Shown here one piece after another: positions 21,202-32,656 of a stretch of 64,000 nt of DNA (the first letter of the stretch is position 1; each line of letters starts with the position of its first letter). Both the position numbers and the translations under genes were made by a program. Under the pieces are notes generated by a model. The model was not told the DNA's origin. It was given only the letters and a program-made list of their open reading frames with translations, and searched no databases. The stretch comes from Immersiella caudata. Taxonomy: Eukaryota > Ascomycota > Sordariomycetes > Sordariales > Lasiosphaeriaceae. The stretch covers positions 496,001-560,000 of the forward strand of contig JAULSU010000001.1 in NCBI GenBank assembly GCA_030512335.1, in the 5' to 3' direction.

Positions 21202-22079
21202 AAGGTTCAAACATGTAGATGACACGGATTTGGACATCTTGAAAATAGGGATATGTAATGTCTGGCTGGGTTGGCGGCAGCTTTTGGCGATGGAGTTGAG
21301 CTCTTGGACCACAGACACTCCGATTCTCTCGGATTTTTTTTAATTTAGAATATGAGTGATGGATGGGATTGATACCCGGTGGTTACGAGTATAAACTTAA
21401 TTCTTTGCATCAAGGATTTGACGTGCTGTTTGTTTACTGCCTCGAAATGTTTCAGGGGCTCGGCTGAGTGGGTCTGGCGCCGAGAATCTGGGTGGTCATG
21501 CCAAGGCCCGCCCCTTTTTCTGTGGAACGGGACGTCACGGTGGACCGTGCTTCGATCCACAGGGCAATTGCATGGAACTTTACGGAGAGCTCAATTGCTT
21601 ATCGAATAATTTGAGTTTATGGCCACACGTAGTCGATCTGGAGTGAAGCGATTCTATTGCTATATGGTGCAATTGTAATAATCGCTCCCCTTCAATCATG
21701 TCTCTTCCCCGTCTCTGTTCCATCGCAGCCGTATGGTTGCTGGTACGAGCAAATTCAGACCTACCTGCTCATTTGGGGTGAACTAAATGCCATTGTACTG
21801 AAATGCAACTTGGACAGCTCAAAATGAGACAAAGACTTTTGTCTATTGTTGTGAGGCCTTTTGCGCTACCCCGCGGCTTCCGTTTCTGCGATGGTGCACC
21901 AGGGTCAGCTGAAGAACTCGTGCGCTTCATCTTAAGTCGTGCAACCCCAGAGGCAACACGATTGGTCCTGAGCCCAATGGGAGAGCGTTCCTTTTTGCAC
22001 TATACACCAGATAAGACCAATGCCCAACTGCGTCCATCGCTCCTGCCTCAAGCAACCCCGCCCTCATAACAACTCCTCA
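21202..22079. other. Intergenic region
   Basis: 3' flank of the Zn2Cys6 gene and 5' flank of the MYND-SET gene, locally AT-richer around 21600-21700. No gene seen. Confidence 0.5.
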
Positions 22080-24289
22080 ATGGAAATCTCATCCTCAGTG
22101 ATCTCGAAGCCCTGCACCCGGTGCCACAAACCATCGAAAAGATCCTGCGACAACTGCGCGGGAGCTCCCCGGTACCTCGAACCCCCGGAAGACGTCCTCG
22201 GCGCCTTCTACTGCGGCAAGAAATGCCAGAAAGCCGATTGGCAGCGTCACAAGTCGGAATGCAAAGTCTTGCAAAACAGAAAGGCGCTGCACCGCATGGC
22301 GATTGTCTTGCAGGATGTCTCTTGCCGGGTCCGAAAGAATGCGTATCCGTTTGATGTTGCGTCGGTGGGAGTTGATGAGGCGTCGGATCGGGTGACGATC
22401 GCGGTTCGCGATCATACCTGGGGAGCGGAGCGTTTCTGGCCGTTTCGATTTGAGTTGGGAGATGAGAGGAGGATGAGGGAGGTTCTTTTGCATTCGGGGT
22501 CGGGCAGTGTGATGGTTTTACTTGGCGGGTTGGTGAGGGAGTTACTTGATGGTGAGTTTGTTTGATGAATTGAGGTCGAGGCGGAGGGGTGTACTGACAT
22601 CAAGGGCTCTTGGTAGGGCTATCGGACGATATCACAGAAGTCACAGCCTACGTGGGGGATCAGAAGAGCCAAGTACGCGTTATCTGGAGCGTCTCCGGGA
22701 AACAGCTCGATTTCTCCGGATCCGTGGAATTTATCTACGAGATCGCTTTGGTGAATACTGAGGAAGAGACGTGGATGCTCGATATCACGAAACCGCGAGA
22801 GGCTATGCTAGTACCGTGGCCAACTTTTCTGCGGGAAGACGGTGCGCAGTATCGGCCGAAGGTGGGACTCGGGTCCTTTCGCAAGCAGGGTGAACATTTA
22901 GACAGCACAAGTCCGCTCGCGGATGCAAGAATCGGACTTGCTAGACATCTGGACGAAGGGATTCCTCAGTGGGAAGTTTCACAACGTGGAAAGCTCAACG
23001 CGATGCTGAAGTTGTCTGATGAAGCCTTCCAAGTGGCCAAGAACAAGCTTCTGGAGGAAGTTGAAGCTCATCTGCGGGCGTATCCGGGGATCTTTTGCAA
23101 CCACCAGGAACAGGATGAAACTGTCGAGGAGGATTCTTCCGCAGGAAGTCAGGATGTAGGGTACAAGACAACCGTCGAAAATGGGCCGGGCTGGTGGAGC
23201 TCTGTAGTGCGCCTTCTCGGGCTAAAACCCTCGGCCCCTACGACATCAGCAGTCGCATCAACAGTCGCATCGTATCCTCCGGAGGGCCTGGCCCTCATTC
23301 GAGGGACTGCGAAAGAGAGTCAACAGGTCACAAGCCCCGAGGCGGAGTGGTACCACATTGCTCCCATCCCCGGAAAGGGGCTCGCCATGGTCGCAACCCA
23401 CCCCATCCCTCGGGGCACCCGAATCCTTTCCGAGACAGCAGTTATTACCATGTCCGCGACATTCCCAGACTTCGATACCGCAGGCAAGGTCGTCGATGCA
23501 AAGTTCCGAGCCCTTCCCGATGAGCAACAGTCCCTGTTTCTGGCCCTCCACAACTGCCAACACACCGACCACGGCCTCGCACTCGCCATCGCAAGGACCA
23601 ACGGCCTCCCCTTTGGAGATAACGAGCACGGCGTCTTCCTTGAAACAGCCCGAATTAACCACTCCTGCCTACCCAACGCCCATCATGCCTGGAACGCCAG
23701 CCTCGGGCAGCTGACAGTACATGCGGTCGAGGACATCAAGCCGGGAGAAGAAATCACCATCACCTACATGGCAAACACCCCCACCTTTTCTATGCGCCAG
23801 AATCATCTGAAGGATACATTCGGTTTCACTTGCACATGTAAGCTCTGCTCTATGTCTCGAAGTCGACGCAAGATCAGCGACCACAGCCTCGATCGGATGC
23901 TGGATATAGAAAGTGAGAATGAAGAGCGTGTACGATGGGGGCGAAGTCCGCTCGCGATGCTTCACGCCCTACGAGAAGGGTTGCGGCTGGTTGAGAAGGA
24001 GGAGTTGGGGATCACTACGTTGGCTCGGCTGTACCGGGATGTGGTTGATATCCTGCTTGCCAATGCCGACGTAGCGAGGGCAAGCGTGTTTGCAAAGAAA
24101 GAGCGCGCATTACGGGTGGTGATGGAAGGAGAGGATGGGACGAGGACGACGGAGCTGAAGGGGGTGATGGAGAGGCCTCGTGACAACATGCGGTTCGGCT
24201 ACAGGTCCTGGGATTGGCTATCAGATGTTTCGGAGGTGCCAAAAGGACTAGAAGAAGAAGCGTTTGAAAGTTGGCTGTGGAGAGCGTGA
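22080..24289 (+). CDS. MYND and SET domain protein, SMYD-like (714 aa, 1 intron)
   Basis: Exons 22080-22551 and 22617-24289; the 65-nt intron starts GTGAGT and ends GGTAG. The first about 60 residues form a MYND zinc finger (CTRCHKPSKRSCDNC, then FYCGKKCQKADWQRHKSEC). From about residue 400 a SET domain is visible: IPGKGLAMVATHPIPRGTR, the NHSCLPNA motif that forms part of the S-adenosylmethionine and substrate site, and GEEITITYM, followed by a Cys-rich post-SET (FTCTCKLC). SET enzymes methylate lysines on histones or other proteins. Here the MYND finger is at the very N-terminus, separated from SET by some 340 residues without a domain I recognise, unlike animal SMYD proteins where MYND sits inside SET. 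The substrate is unknown. Confidence 0.92.
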
Positions 24290-25485
24290 TGAGTCCTCAC
24301 GCCAACAAGTCACAGACGGCGCAGAGCTGCTGAGCACTCACCTTACCCATTGCGGTGAACTATTCGGTCAACGACTTGGGGTTTGTGCCGGCCGAGTTCG
24401 CACGTGTGCGTGATGGAATTGTGCAGGAAGCGCCGGCATCACCTTGTCAAGGGCGGGAACACCCTCCCCGAAGCTGACAGCCGACCCCATCGAACGGCGT
24501 CGACGACCATGAAATGGATGGCAGCCAATCAGGGGCTGACATGGCTTCCCGAATAGGGCTGGGTCTTTTATTTCTGGAACCAACCGCATACAGGAGAAAT
24601 CCTTCCCTCGGAAGCGGGGGCGGACTAATGCACAACGGGAGAGCTGACGGTCGTCCCACTTGGAGTGACAGTTTATTTCGACGTGCCTAGGTGTGGGCTC
24701 GGGCTCATTCCGCGGTGTGGTCACGGCGGGAGAGAGTGATCCTTCTATGATCCTACGTGTTGGATTGGTGAGGGCGCGAGGATTGCGTGTGATGCCCAAA
24801 CGGGAGTCCCGAGGCTTGGCCACAGGTGGTTACCTACGGCACCGCACAGAGGACCAGAGTTCGGGCTTAAGAGTCGATTCCGACGAAGACGAGAATCCTG
24901 AGTCGAGGCGTTAAGGGAAGCGCCGAAGTTTGAGATGAGACGAGGTGGCGAGGTGCCACTCTCTTGAAGTGCTGTACGCTCTCAACAGAAAGAATATTAC
25001 CGCAGTTGGAAGGCGGAGAGCCGATAAGATCGGCAATATAGTTTCTGCTGAGAGCATACGGCACTGTTGGCTGTGCCTGATTCGCCGGAAGTCGTAGGTT
25101 GTGATACACAATCTCTGTCTAAGCGACCCCCAGGAGACGCGGCGCCCTTCGACGTATTGGTCCGGGCCATCATCGCCGGTGGGAAGTCGGAGTCCTGCAG
25201 CAGCCATGCATCGCAGTTGAGTGGTGTGCTTCATCCTGCCCTGGATTAGGGGTTGCTGTCGGACCGAAAGCTCACCTATGAGCGGCTGGCAGGCGGACAC
25301 ACGGGACATGTAGCTGCGGAGGCTGCCGAGGTCAGCGATGCCTACCTGCTCATCCTTTGGCTCTCGGATGGATGTTCGGGGCCCTTATAACATCTATGAT
25401 GCCGCCCCTTGAACCACCCTCTTGGGTCTCTTCCTTCCCTCATCACAAGATCTCCTGCATCCGGGAAAGAGGTAAAATCGTCACC
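24290..25485. other. Intergenic region
   Basis: No supported gene. The last about 130 bases form the leader of the monooxygenase; the frame is open to an ATG at 25357, but the Rossmann fold begins only after ATG 25486. Confidence 0.5.
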
Positions 25486-26889
25486 ATGGTCACAATTCCG
25501 CCAGCCACAGAGGTCCCCATCAACACCGTCGCCATCATCGGGGGCGGCCTAGGCGGTGTCTGTCTCGCAGTCGGCCTCCTCCGCCGCAACATCCCCATCC
25601 ACATCTACCAATCCGCCGCCTCCTTTGCAGAAATTGGCGCCGGTGTAACCATCGGCCCAAACGCCGTCCGCGCCCTCTCCCTAAACTCCCCCGACCTCCT
25701 CGAAGCCTTCAACAAGCACGTCACCCAAAACGCAACCACCCACGACTCCTTCCTCGCCTTTCGCCGCGGTATCCCCCTCTCCCCGACCGACCCCGACAAC
25801 CAAAATCTCCTCTTCGACCTCACCAACGACGAAAGCGCCCCTAACTGGACCGACTCCCCCGCCCGCAGCGCCGTCCACCGCGCAAAGTTCCTCGACGAAA
25901 TGGTCCGCTTCATCCCCGAGGGTACCGTCTCCTTTAACAAATCCCTCGTCAAAATCGAAGACATCCCCTCCGAGTTCAACACAGAAACCATCTCCGACAC
26001 CATCTCCGATTCCGGCTTCGGCTCCGGCTCTTCTTCCCCCTCTCCTTCTAGTTCCTCTTCCGCTCACACCGAAACCTCTGGCGTAAAACTAACCTTCTCC
26101 GACGGCACCTCCACCATCCACACCGCCGTAATCGGCTGCGACGGCGTGCGCAGCGCCACCCGCAAATACGTTCACGGCTCAAAAGCCGTCCCAACCTTCT
26201 CAGGCGAATGCGCCTACCGCGCGCTCGTCCCGTCCGACATCATGATCTCCACAATGGGTTTCGAGCGCGCCATGAACGGACAATGCGTTATCGGACCCGG
26301 CGGGACAATAACCACTTACCCTGTTGAGCACGGGAAGTCTGTGAATGTCGTCGCTATCCGTACGCGTCCAGGGAGTGAATGGAATAGTCCCTCGTGGCTA
26401 GCACCTGCAACGACGGAGGATCTAAGGGAGGATTTCAAGGGGTGGGATGAGCGGTTGGTGGGATTGCTTGTGGGACACGGACTGAAGAGCAAGTGGGCTA
26501 TCTTTCAGTACCTGCATGACCGGCCGTATTACAAGGGGAGGGTTTGTTTGTTGGGGGATAGCGCGCATGCGATGACGCCGAACTTGGGGGCGGGTGCGGG
26601 GCAGGCGATAGAGGATGGGTATGTGCTTGCGGCGCTGATGGGGGAGAGACCGCCGAGGACGGGGGAGGATGTGGAGAGGGTGTTTAGGGCGTATGATGCG
26701 GTGAGGAGGCCGAGGACGCAGGAGGTGGTGAGGTTGAGTGAGCTGTGTGGGAGGACGTATTCGCATCAGCAGGAGGGGGTGGGAAGGGATTATGAGAGGA
26801 TGAGAGGAGAGTTGGTGGACAGGCTGAAGTGGGTGATTGATGAAGATTTGGAGGCGCATTGTGAGAAGGCCAAGGCTATGTTGTGGTAA
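25486..26889 (+). CDS. FAD-dependent monooxygenase, salicylate-hydroxylase-like (467 aa, no intron)
   Basis: Group A flavoprotein monooxygenases use NAD(P)H and O2 to hydroxylate aromatic or polyketide substrates. All three signature motifs are present: the FAD-binding GGGLGG near residue 19 followed by VCLAVGLLRR, the DG motif in VIGCDGVRSATRK near 216, and the GD motif in GRVCLLGDSAHAMTPNLGAG near 355. Length is typical. The ATG at 25486 has the context CACCATGG; an in-frame ATG at 25357 would add 43 residues with no targeting character. A Ser-rich insertion with repeated SDTISDSG-like sequence lies near 165-190. The coding strand switches from C-rich to G-rich near 26350. The substrate cannot be predicted and there is no neighbouring biosynthetic core gene. 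Confidence 0.92.
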   Translation: MVTIPPATEVPINTVAIIGGGLGGVCLAVGLLRRNIPIHIYQSAASFAEIGAGVTIGPNAVRALSLNSPDLLEAFNKHVTQNATTHDSFLAFRRGIPLSPTDPDNQNLLFDLTNDESAPNWTDSPARSAVHRAKFLDEMVRFIPEGTVSFNKSLVKIEDIPSEFNTETISDTISDSGFGSGSSSPSPSSSSSAHTETSGVKLTFSDGTSTIHTAVIGCDGVRSATRKYVHGSKAVPTFSGECAYRALVPSDIMISTMGFERAMNGQCVIGPGGTITTYPVEHGKSVNVVAIRTRPGSEWNSPSWLAPATTEDLREDFKGWDERLVGLLVGHGLKSKWAIFQYLHDRPYYKGRVCLLGDSAHAMTPNLGAGAGQAIEDGYVLAALMGERPPRTGEDVERVFRAYDAVRRPRTQEVVRLSELCGRTYSHQQEGVGRDYERMRGELVDRLKWVIDEDLEAHCEKAKAMLW

Positions 26890-28633
26890 ACTTGGTAGCC
26901 TTGAAGACTCCCAGGACAAAGGTGAATGTGTTTTGGAAAATTCGGTTTGTGGCAGCCGTGCAGCCACGGCTTGCTAAAGCGTGAGAAGAAAACCTAGGCA
27001 GAAATCTACCGTGATCTGAGGTTTAATATTGAGCCAAAAAGGTTCACGATACCAGTCACTCGGCAAAGTTTTACCTGCATCTGACGAAACTATGGCACTG
27101 GCCGACGATCTGACGGAAGTTTCAAAGTTTGTGGAAGTGGGGAATGACGGGCGGGTGATTGACATGCTGCTGTTCAAAGTGCTTATACCCCCAAGTCACC
27201 TCCCGTAGCTCAAACCTGACATTCACCATCTTCAAAGCCTTTACTCTCAGCCACCAACCGTCTTTCAACCTGGCTACCCACCATCCTCACAAGCACCTCT
27301 CTCAACTACCAGCACGCTTGAAAATCATGGATCAAAACTTTTGCGACAACGGGGCATTTCCCGTGGGGGTGGAATTCGACCACAGCCCCAGCGGAGGGGC
27401 TCGGGGCGAGTGTGGCAAATTTTCAACTGGTGTCTTTATTTTGCCGTATTTCGGTGCAGCTCTATCGTCTTGATTTTGTCATTATAACTGTGAAGGTTGA
27501 CGGGTATCCAGAATAAGAGGGCTGGTAGATACGGAAGCCATGGATGAAGAACCCAATAAACAGTGTTTGAACCTCAATCCTGTCCCAACTGTGGGAAAGT
27601 CGCGTGAGCCGTCTTTTGGACTGCCCGGTGATGTGCAAACGCTCTGGGACCTGTTGCCGGATAGCATGGTGACATGCAGCTACTTCGGGCTACGCGCGGC
27701 TTGCTTTTTCGTCTCCCAGAGTGACGGCGTGACGCGACAGAGCGAGACGTCCGCCGGGATGGGAATCAACAGTGCTTTGCAGAGGGAATTGAGGGTGAGC
27801 CAGGAGCCCGCAGCTGTCCGTGGTGGAAGTGTCACGACGCCATTCTCAAGATGAAAGCGCTTGCGGAGAAGATGCTGGGGAGAAAAGTGACACCTTGAGG
27901 CCTTGGCCGCAAAATAGCCCTTTTCCGTCCAGCCCACGTGTGTTAACCTATTAAGGGAAGGAGCGAGCCTATGGGTGACCTTGGGAGTGACGCCTCAAAC
28001 CTTGTGCCCCCTTAGCGCGAGAGATCCTTAGGCAAAAAAAAAGTCAAACCCACAGTGACAACTTGAGCAGCCAAAACAAACAAAAAAAAGAACGACGCAG
28101 GAACCGACACCCAGGAAGTTGCACGATTAAGCTACCCTTAACCTGGAGTGCAGTCACGAGGACTGCTGCACTACTTGGATATACCGAAGAGTTCATCTGC
28201 CCCTGCGCCGCGGTAGACAGAATTCTGGACATGCCTGTATACCTACTCCGACCTACTCTGAGGCTAACTAGGTTTTGTTCCCACCGAGGCTGCTATTTGA
28301 ACGATTGCGTGTGCAAGCTCGCATTGCACTATCTTTGAGATTCGCCCCCAATATGCACCTCGACATCTCATCTCAGGGGCAGACGACAACTATCGCAGGA
28401 GAAATGCGACAATGCAATTTAAAAGAACTTGCCGGGTATCCCGCCCCCGTATTACTACTCTTACATATTCCGTCCATTGCCCTCGTTATACAGACAATTC
28501 AAAACCAAATGCATCACCACCGCTAGGCACATGCCCTGCCACATGCAAGACCAAGCCCAGAACACCAAGTCCAGCAGCAGCCCCAACACCAACAATGCAC
28601 GCCGCTCAACCAACCCTCCTCTCCAAAACATTC
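26890..28633. other. Intergenic region with one doubtful short gene
   Basis: No well-supported gene. A CT/CA-rich leader-like stretch at 27200-27326 precedes a short frame listed separately. A 104-codon frame at 27540-27854 has no resemblance or context that supports it. A-rich runs occur at 28030-28090. Confidence 0.4.
27327..27473 (+). CDS. Doubtful 48-aa protein
   Basis: The ATG at 27327 (AATCATGG) follows a pyrimidine- and CA-rich stretch that looks like a fungal 5' untranslated region, about 140 bases after a TTATAC element. It encodes 48 residues (MDQNFCDNGAFPVGVEFD and onward) ending in TGA at 27471-27473. I recognise no domain. It could be an orphan small gene, a first exon whose partner I could not find, or noise. 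Confidence 0.18.
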   Translation: MDQNFCDNGAFPVGVEFDHSPSGGARGECGKFSTGVFILPYFGAALSS

Positions 28634-31600
28634 TCACCTCTCCTCCGTAGTAGCCACAAACTTAACACTCTTCCTCCTCTCCCTCTCCGTCCTCTCACCC
28701 CCCCTCCCCGGACTCGAACTCAAAATACTCGTCGTCCCCAACCCAATCCTCGGCCCGCCTCCCGAAAGACCATGCCCATGCCCATGTCCACCCAACGCCT
28801 CCCTCGCACTCTGCACCGCCTGACTCTGCGGCACATCATTCCCATCGCTCCTCACCCCATGCCCAGTATTCTGCTGCTCTACACTATGCCCCCCCTGACC
28901 ATGACCATGACCGTGATGATGCGCATCCGCAGCAAGCCGATCGATACCCCCCGCGACAGAACCAAGACTGTCAATACCGGCCGATATCCCGGCTGACACC
29001 TTGGCGGCTCCGCGGGTAGCTTCGCGCACGGCACGTGTGACTTCCTCTGACCTTGCCGCGAGGGATTCCTCACGACCGCGGCCGGGAAGACAAGCGTGGC
29101 CGCAGCCGTCAAAGGGACAGCAGCCATCGCTGGATTCGAGGAGGGGATTGTCACCGGTGGGACCGTCGAGCATGTTGTGCTCTGCTTCGAAGGCGGCGTG
29201 CCAGGCTTGGAGGCAGGAGGAGTGGCCGCCGTGGCTGCAGCCGGGACAGTACCACCACGTAGTGAGAATGGGGCCGGATTCGTCATCGGGTTCGGTGTGT
29301 CGAAGTGGGAAGGGATGGTCGGTTGGGGTTGGAGGGAGGGGGTTATCGGGAGGGACATCGCGGTGGCCGCATACGGCGCAGGGCGACATGAGTGACTTGC
29401 ATCGGTTGCAGCGCCATACCGAGTCGGTTGAGTTCGAGGTGCGGTCAATCTCGCGCGGTTTGCGGCAGGTAGGACAGAGGAAGCCAGCCTGCACGCCCTG
29501 ATGCGCTGGGTTGAAGATGGCGGGGTAGTCTTCTCCCCAGGATGAGAGCACGCCGCCGGGCCAGCCTCTCATGCAGAGTTTGCGGAGTAGGGCGGCCTCA
29601 ACGAACAACTTCATACTCATGAGGCGTGTGTGGTGCTGGCGAAGGATGGCAGCAGCTTGAAACGAGTCGATGACGTCGTCAGGAACAAGGGGTTTGAGGA
29701 GAAGAACGATGGCGGAGGCATTGAGGGCGGATGACTTGGCCTCGAAAGCCAGTGCGCGGGAGATGAGGCTGTAAGGCTGTAGGGGAGGAATTGGTTGCGA
29801 TGAAGACCCGGAGGAAGATTGAAGTGGATGGGGGTAGGGAGGGTCGTTGGGCCAACACAGATAATCCCTCTCGATGATGTATGGGGACCGTTGGTCATCG
29901 TCGACATCCTCAACCTCAACTGAGGGGGCATTCTGCCCTGGAGACCCTAGTTGGAAATCGGTGTCTGTTTGAGAGCGGTATGGCGACTCAAAACTATCGC
30001 TAGTAGTTTGTGTGATCAGGTGGTGCTCGTCTGTGAAGGCGCTGAAGTTTGTGTCGGTCCTCTCCAACATCCGGCGAACGGGATATCCTATGTGGGAATT
30101 CGGGGAACTCTGCATCTGTTTACCGCGAATTCGGCTAGCGAACTCGCCGTCCTCGCTCGAGCCGGTGGTTGGGGTGCCGCCGATAACTGCAGCTGTGATT
30201 GACGCCCGAGTCGGGACGCTACCATCAGAGGAGCTGGTCAGCCCTGTGGTGCGGCGGCTGCCATCGGAGATGGAGAAGACTTGAGCAAAGCTCTCGTCGG
30301 AATCCTGCCTGAGAACTGGCTTGCGCACCCGGCTGGGAGAGCCATGGCCCCTGTAGTCGAGAACTGGGGGTATCGATGGCTTTGCGTGCGGGACGTCTAC
30401 CGCTTTGGCGATGGCCTCTGTGTCGTAGAAGTCGTACCCCTCGGTGCTTGCGTGGGTGTTCTCACTGTCATGACTCACGACAGAGAGAGGCTCTGAATCT
30501 AAGCGTTTTCGCTTCTCGATCGCGTGCTTGTGGATAGCCGGGGGCAATGTGAAGCTCTCGGGCTCAATGATTGGCGTCAGCTTCTTTCCCCGTCCGCTGC
30601 CATGGATGTGGTCGACCTCGGAATCGTCCTGAACGGGTCGAGCTATTGGTGTCGGGACGTTGGATGTGCTTTCCAATTCTCGGGCAATGAGAGACATGGA
30701 GGAGTGTGCTCTGCTGTCGAGGCTGCTTGATGACATGACCTTCCGCGGTGTCACTTCGCCGTCCATCGACAACTCCAACGACATCTCCAGGCTTTGGCCA
30801 ATAGGACGCAGTTTCCCGTCACTCTTCTTTTTTGTGAAGGCTGTCCTGAGGCTCTCCATCCGAGAGTCGAAGTGGTATTGCGCTCGCCTGCGGAGCACAA
30901 GGCCGATGCCATACGCAAGAATGCGCCATGTTTGCGCGAGGCGAAACTGGTTTACCTTCTCCGCAGCACTGGCGTAGTGTTGCAGAATCTTGTTGATTCG
31001 GTCCGCCAGGGGCTTCCCTCCCGGGGTGCAGGGTAACTGTTGGTGAAGCGTTTCCAGGTAATTGACCGTCAAGTATTCGTAGACGTCAACATTGACACCG
31101 GCGGGAACGTGACCGATCGCCATCGCTTGCTGAGGCTTATAAGTTCCTGTGACTTTGATCGTCTGCTCCAGTGACAGGGCCTCATCCATTCCGGAGCCAG
31201 TAGGGGGCGTTGTGCTCAGGTTGGCGGCGGACCGAGTGCTCGGGCGGCGCCTCCGACTGCCTCGCCGACGGGGCCCCAGGAAGCTGCCAATCACGTCATC
31301 TTCAGAGTCGCTGCGGCTAACACTGAATCGGGGCGTTGCGGGACTCGAGCTGTAGGAACCTAGAGGGGTGCTTTCGTGCTGTAGGATATGGGGTCGGGGT
31401 CGATGTGAGGAAGCGCGCTCATCAAGAAACATGAGAACATCCCCTCGGGGAGAGAAAGTCAATGTAGAGACGGCTTGACGGTCAATGACCTTCGGCGCGA
31501 AGGTCACATCGCACTGGTTGAACAAGCCGTCTTGACCGGTCGTCCAGAGGAGGTACTGGTCATGCCAGAGCATTGCGCTTGGGGAGCTGTCAAATCTTCG

Positions 31601-32656
31601 CAGCTCACGGTACGGCATCGTTGGCCGTGCCAGATCCCAGATATGCACGGCGTTGATGCCAAACCTCTTCTGACTACTCTCATCATAGGATACAGCAATC
31701 TGAGAGGCTCTTTTCCCCTGAGCTGTGGCAGACCACTGGCCAGGCCGCCATGCGAGCGTGGCGACGGGGGCGGGCGTTGAAATGGTCCATTTTGGCTTTT
31801 GTCTTTTCTCGGCTGTCTTGGACATGTCCCACACATGGCATTTGCTATCCCAGCCGGCGCTGACGAGGTGATCGCCATCGGGATGCCAGGCGATGGACGA
31901 GCAAGTCTTGTCGTGGGCGTTGATCCTGAGCACCGGCGCGGCCGCCTTTCGAATGTCCCACTTGAGCACAACGCCCTGCTCGGTGCCACAGGCAAAGAAG
32001 AAACCGTCTTTCGGCGACCACTGGACGTGGCGCACACCGTCGGCATTGCACTTGAAGGCTTGGGCGGCGGGGAATGTGAGCCCAGTGCGCGTTTGCGTCG
32101 GCGAGCGAATATCGAAGCAGCGCACAATACCGTCCTGGCTGCCGGACAGCAGCCAACTGCCACGATGGGGGTTGATATCCAGGGTGTTGACCTGACGGGA
32201 GTCCCCCCTTATCATTATGTGGTCGATGCCCTTTCCCCCGCTCGAATTGGCGCCGGCCCGCATCAAGTCATAGTGGAATATCTTGCCGCCCGCGCAGGCC
32301 GTAAAGATGGTTGAGCTGCCATGCCATTTGACGTCTCGAATTGAGAGCTGGTCGGAGTTGCTCGCTAATAGCGCGCGCAGGTCGAGGCCCTCACGGATGA
32401 CGAGCCCTTCAAAGTTGACCGTTTTGAGAATGTGGCGGCCGGCGAGGACAGCCGAGAGACCGTTGGGAGACCGATCGAGACAGGCAATCGGGACGCCGGC
32501 CGCAAAGACAGCATTCTGAGAGGCTGCCGGGCGGTACGCGCCGGAAAGGGGCGAGCTGGTGACGCCAACGGATTCGTGGGACGAGTCGACGGTTGGCCTG
32601 CCGAGCAGTCGGCGCATGATGCGCCCTTGATTACCGATGCTGTACACGGCCTCCAT
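28634..32656 (-). CDS. RTC1: RTC1/SEA2 (WDR24-type) SEA-complex subunit (1340 aa, no intron)
   Basis: Rtc1/Sea2, WDR24 in animals, is a subunit of the SEACAT/GATOR2 part of the SEA complex at the vacuole membrane, which relays amino-acid status to TORC1. The N-terminal about 420 residues hold WD40 repeats (LSIRDVKWHGSSTIFTAC, VNTLDINPHRGSWLLSGSQD, CSSIAWHPDGDHLVSAGWDS). A long Ser-rich middle follows, then an alpha-solenoid-like part, and near the C-terminus a RING-type zinc module (CPTCRKP, WRCNRCKSLMSPCAVCGHRD, WWYCPGCSHGGHSSCLQAW). Length is close to the yeast protein, as I recall it. The ATG at 32656 starts the only frame. The C-terminus is Gly/His-rich. It is transcribed away from cactin across a 463-bp spacer, which may act as a shared promoter. 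Confidence 0.93.
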   Translation of the reverse strand: MEAVYSIGNQGRIMRRLLGRPTVDSSHESVGVTSSPLSGAYRPAASQNAVFAAGVPIACLDRSPNGLSAVLAGRHILKTVNFEGLVIREGLDLRALLASNSDQLSIRDVKWHGSSTIFTACAGGKIFHYDLMRAGANSSGGKGIDHIMIRGDSRQVNTLDINPHRGSWLLSGSQDGIVRCFDIRSPTQTRTGLTFPAAQAFKCNADGVRHVQWSPKDGFFFACGTEQGVVLKWDIRKAAAPVLRINAHDKTCSSIAWHPDGDHLVSAGWDSKCHVWDMSKTAEKRQKPKWTISTPAPVATLAWRPGQWSATAQGKRASQIAVSYDESSQKRFGINAVHIWDLARPTMPYRELRRFDSSPSAMLWHDQYLLWTTGQDGLFNQCDVTFAPKVIDRQAVSTLTFSPRGDVLMFLDERASSHRPRPHILQHESTPLGSYSSSPATPRFSVSRSDSEDDVIGSFLGPRRRGSRRRRPSTRSAANLSTTPPTGSGMDEALSLEQTIKVTGTYKPQQAMAIGHVPAGVNVDVYEYLTVNYLETLHQQLPCTPGGKPLADRINKILQHYASAAEKVNQFRLAQTWRILAYGIGLVLRRRAQYHFDSRMESLRTAFTKKKSDGKLRPIGQSLEMSLELSMDGEVTPRKVMSSSSLDSRAHSSMSLIARELESTSNVPTPIARPVQDDSEVDHIHGSGRGKKLTPIIEPESFTLPPAIHKHAIEKRKRLDSEPLSVVSHDSENTHASTEGYDFYDTEAIAKAVDVPHAKPSIPPVLDYRGHGSPSRVRKPVLRQDSDESFAQVFSISDGSRRTTGLTSSSDGSVPTRASITAAVIGGTPTTGSSEDGEFASRIRGKQMQSSPNSHIGYPVRRMLERTDTNFSAFTDEHHLITQTTSDSFESPYRSQTDTDFQLGSPGQNAPSVEVEDVDDDQRSPYIIERDYLCWPNDPPYPHPLQSSSGSSSQPIPPLQPYSLISRALAFEAKSSALNASAIVLLLKPLVPDDVIDSFQAAAILRQHHTRLMSMKLFVEAALLRKLCMRGWPGGVLSSWGEDYPAIFNPAHQGVQAGFLCPTCRKPREIDRTSNSTDSVWRCNRCKSLMSPCAVCGHRDVPPDNPLPPTPTDHPFPLRHTEPDDESGPILTTWWYCPGCSHGGHSSCLQAWHAAFEAEHNMLDGPTGDNPLLESSDGCCPFDGCGHACLPGRGREESLAARSEEVTRAVREATRGAAKVSAGISAGIDSLGSVAGGIDRLAADAHHHGHGHGQGGHSVEQQNTGHGVRSDGNDVPQSQAVQSAREALGGHGHGHGLSGGGPRIGLGTTSILSSSPGRGGERTERERRKSVKFVATTEER

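Noticed and set aside
18138..26889. Secondary-metabolite cluster from the Zn2Cys6 regulator to the FAD monooxygenase
   Set aside because: There is no backbone enzyme or transporter nearby, and the MYND-SET gene lies between them.
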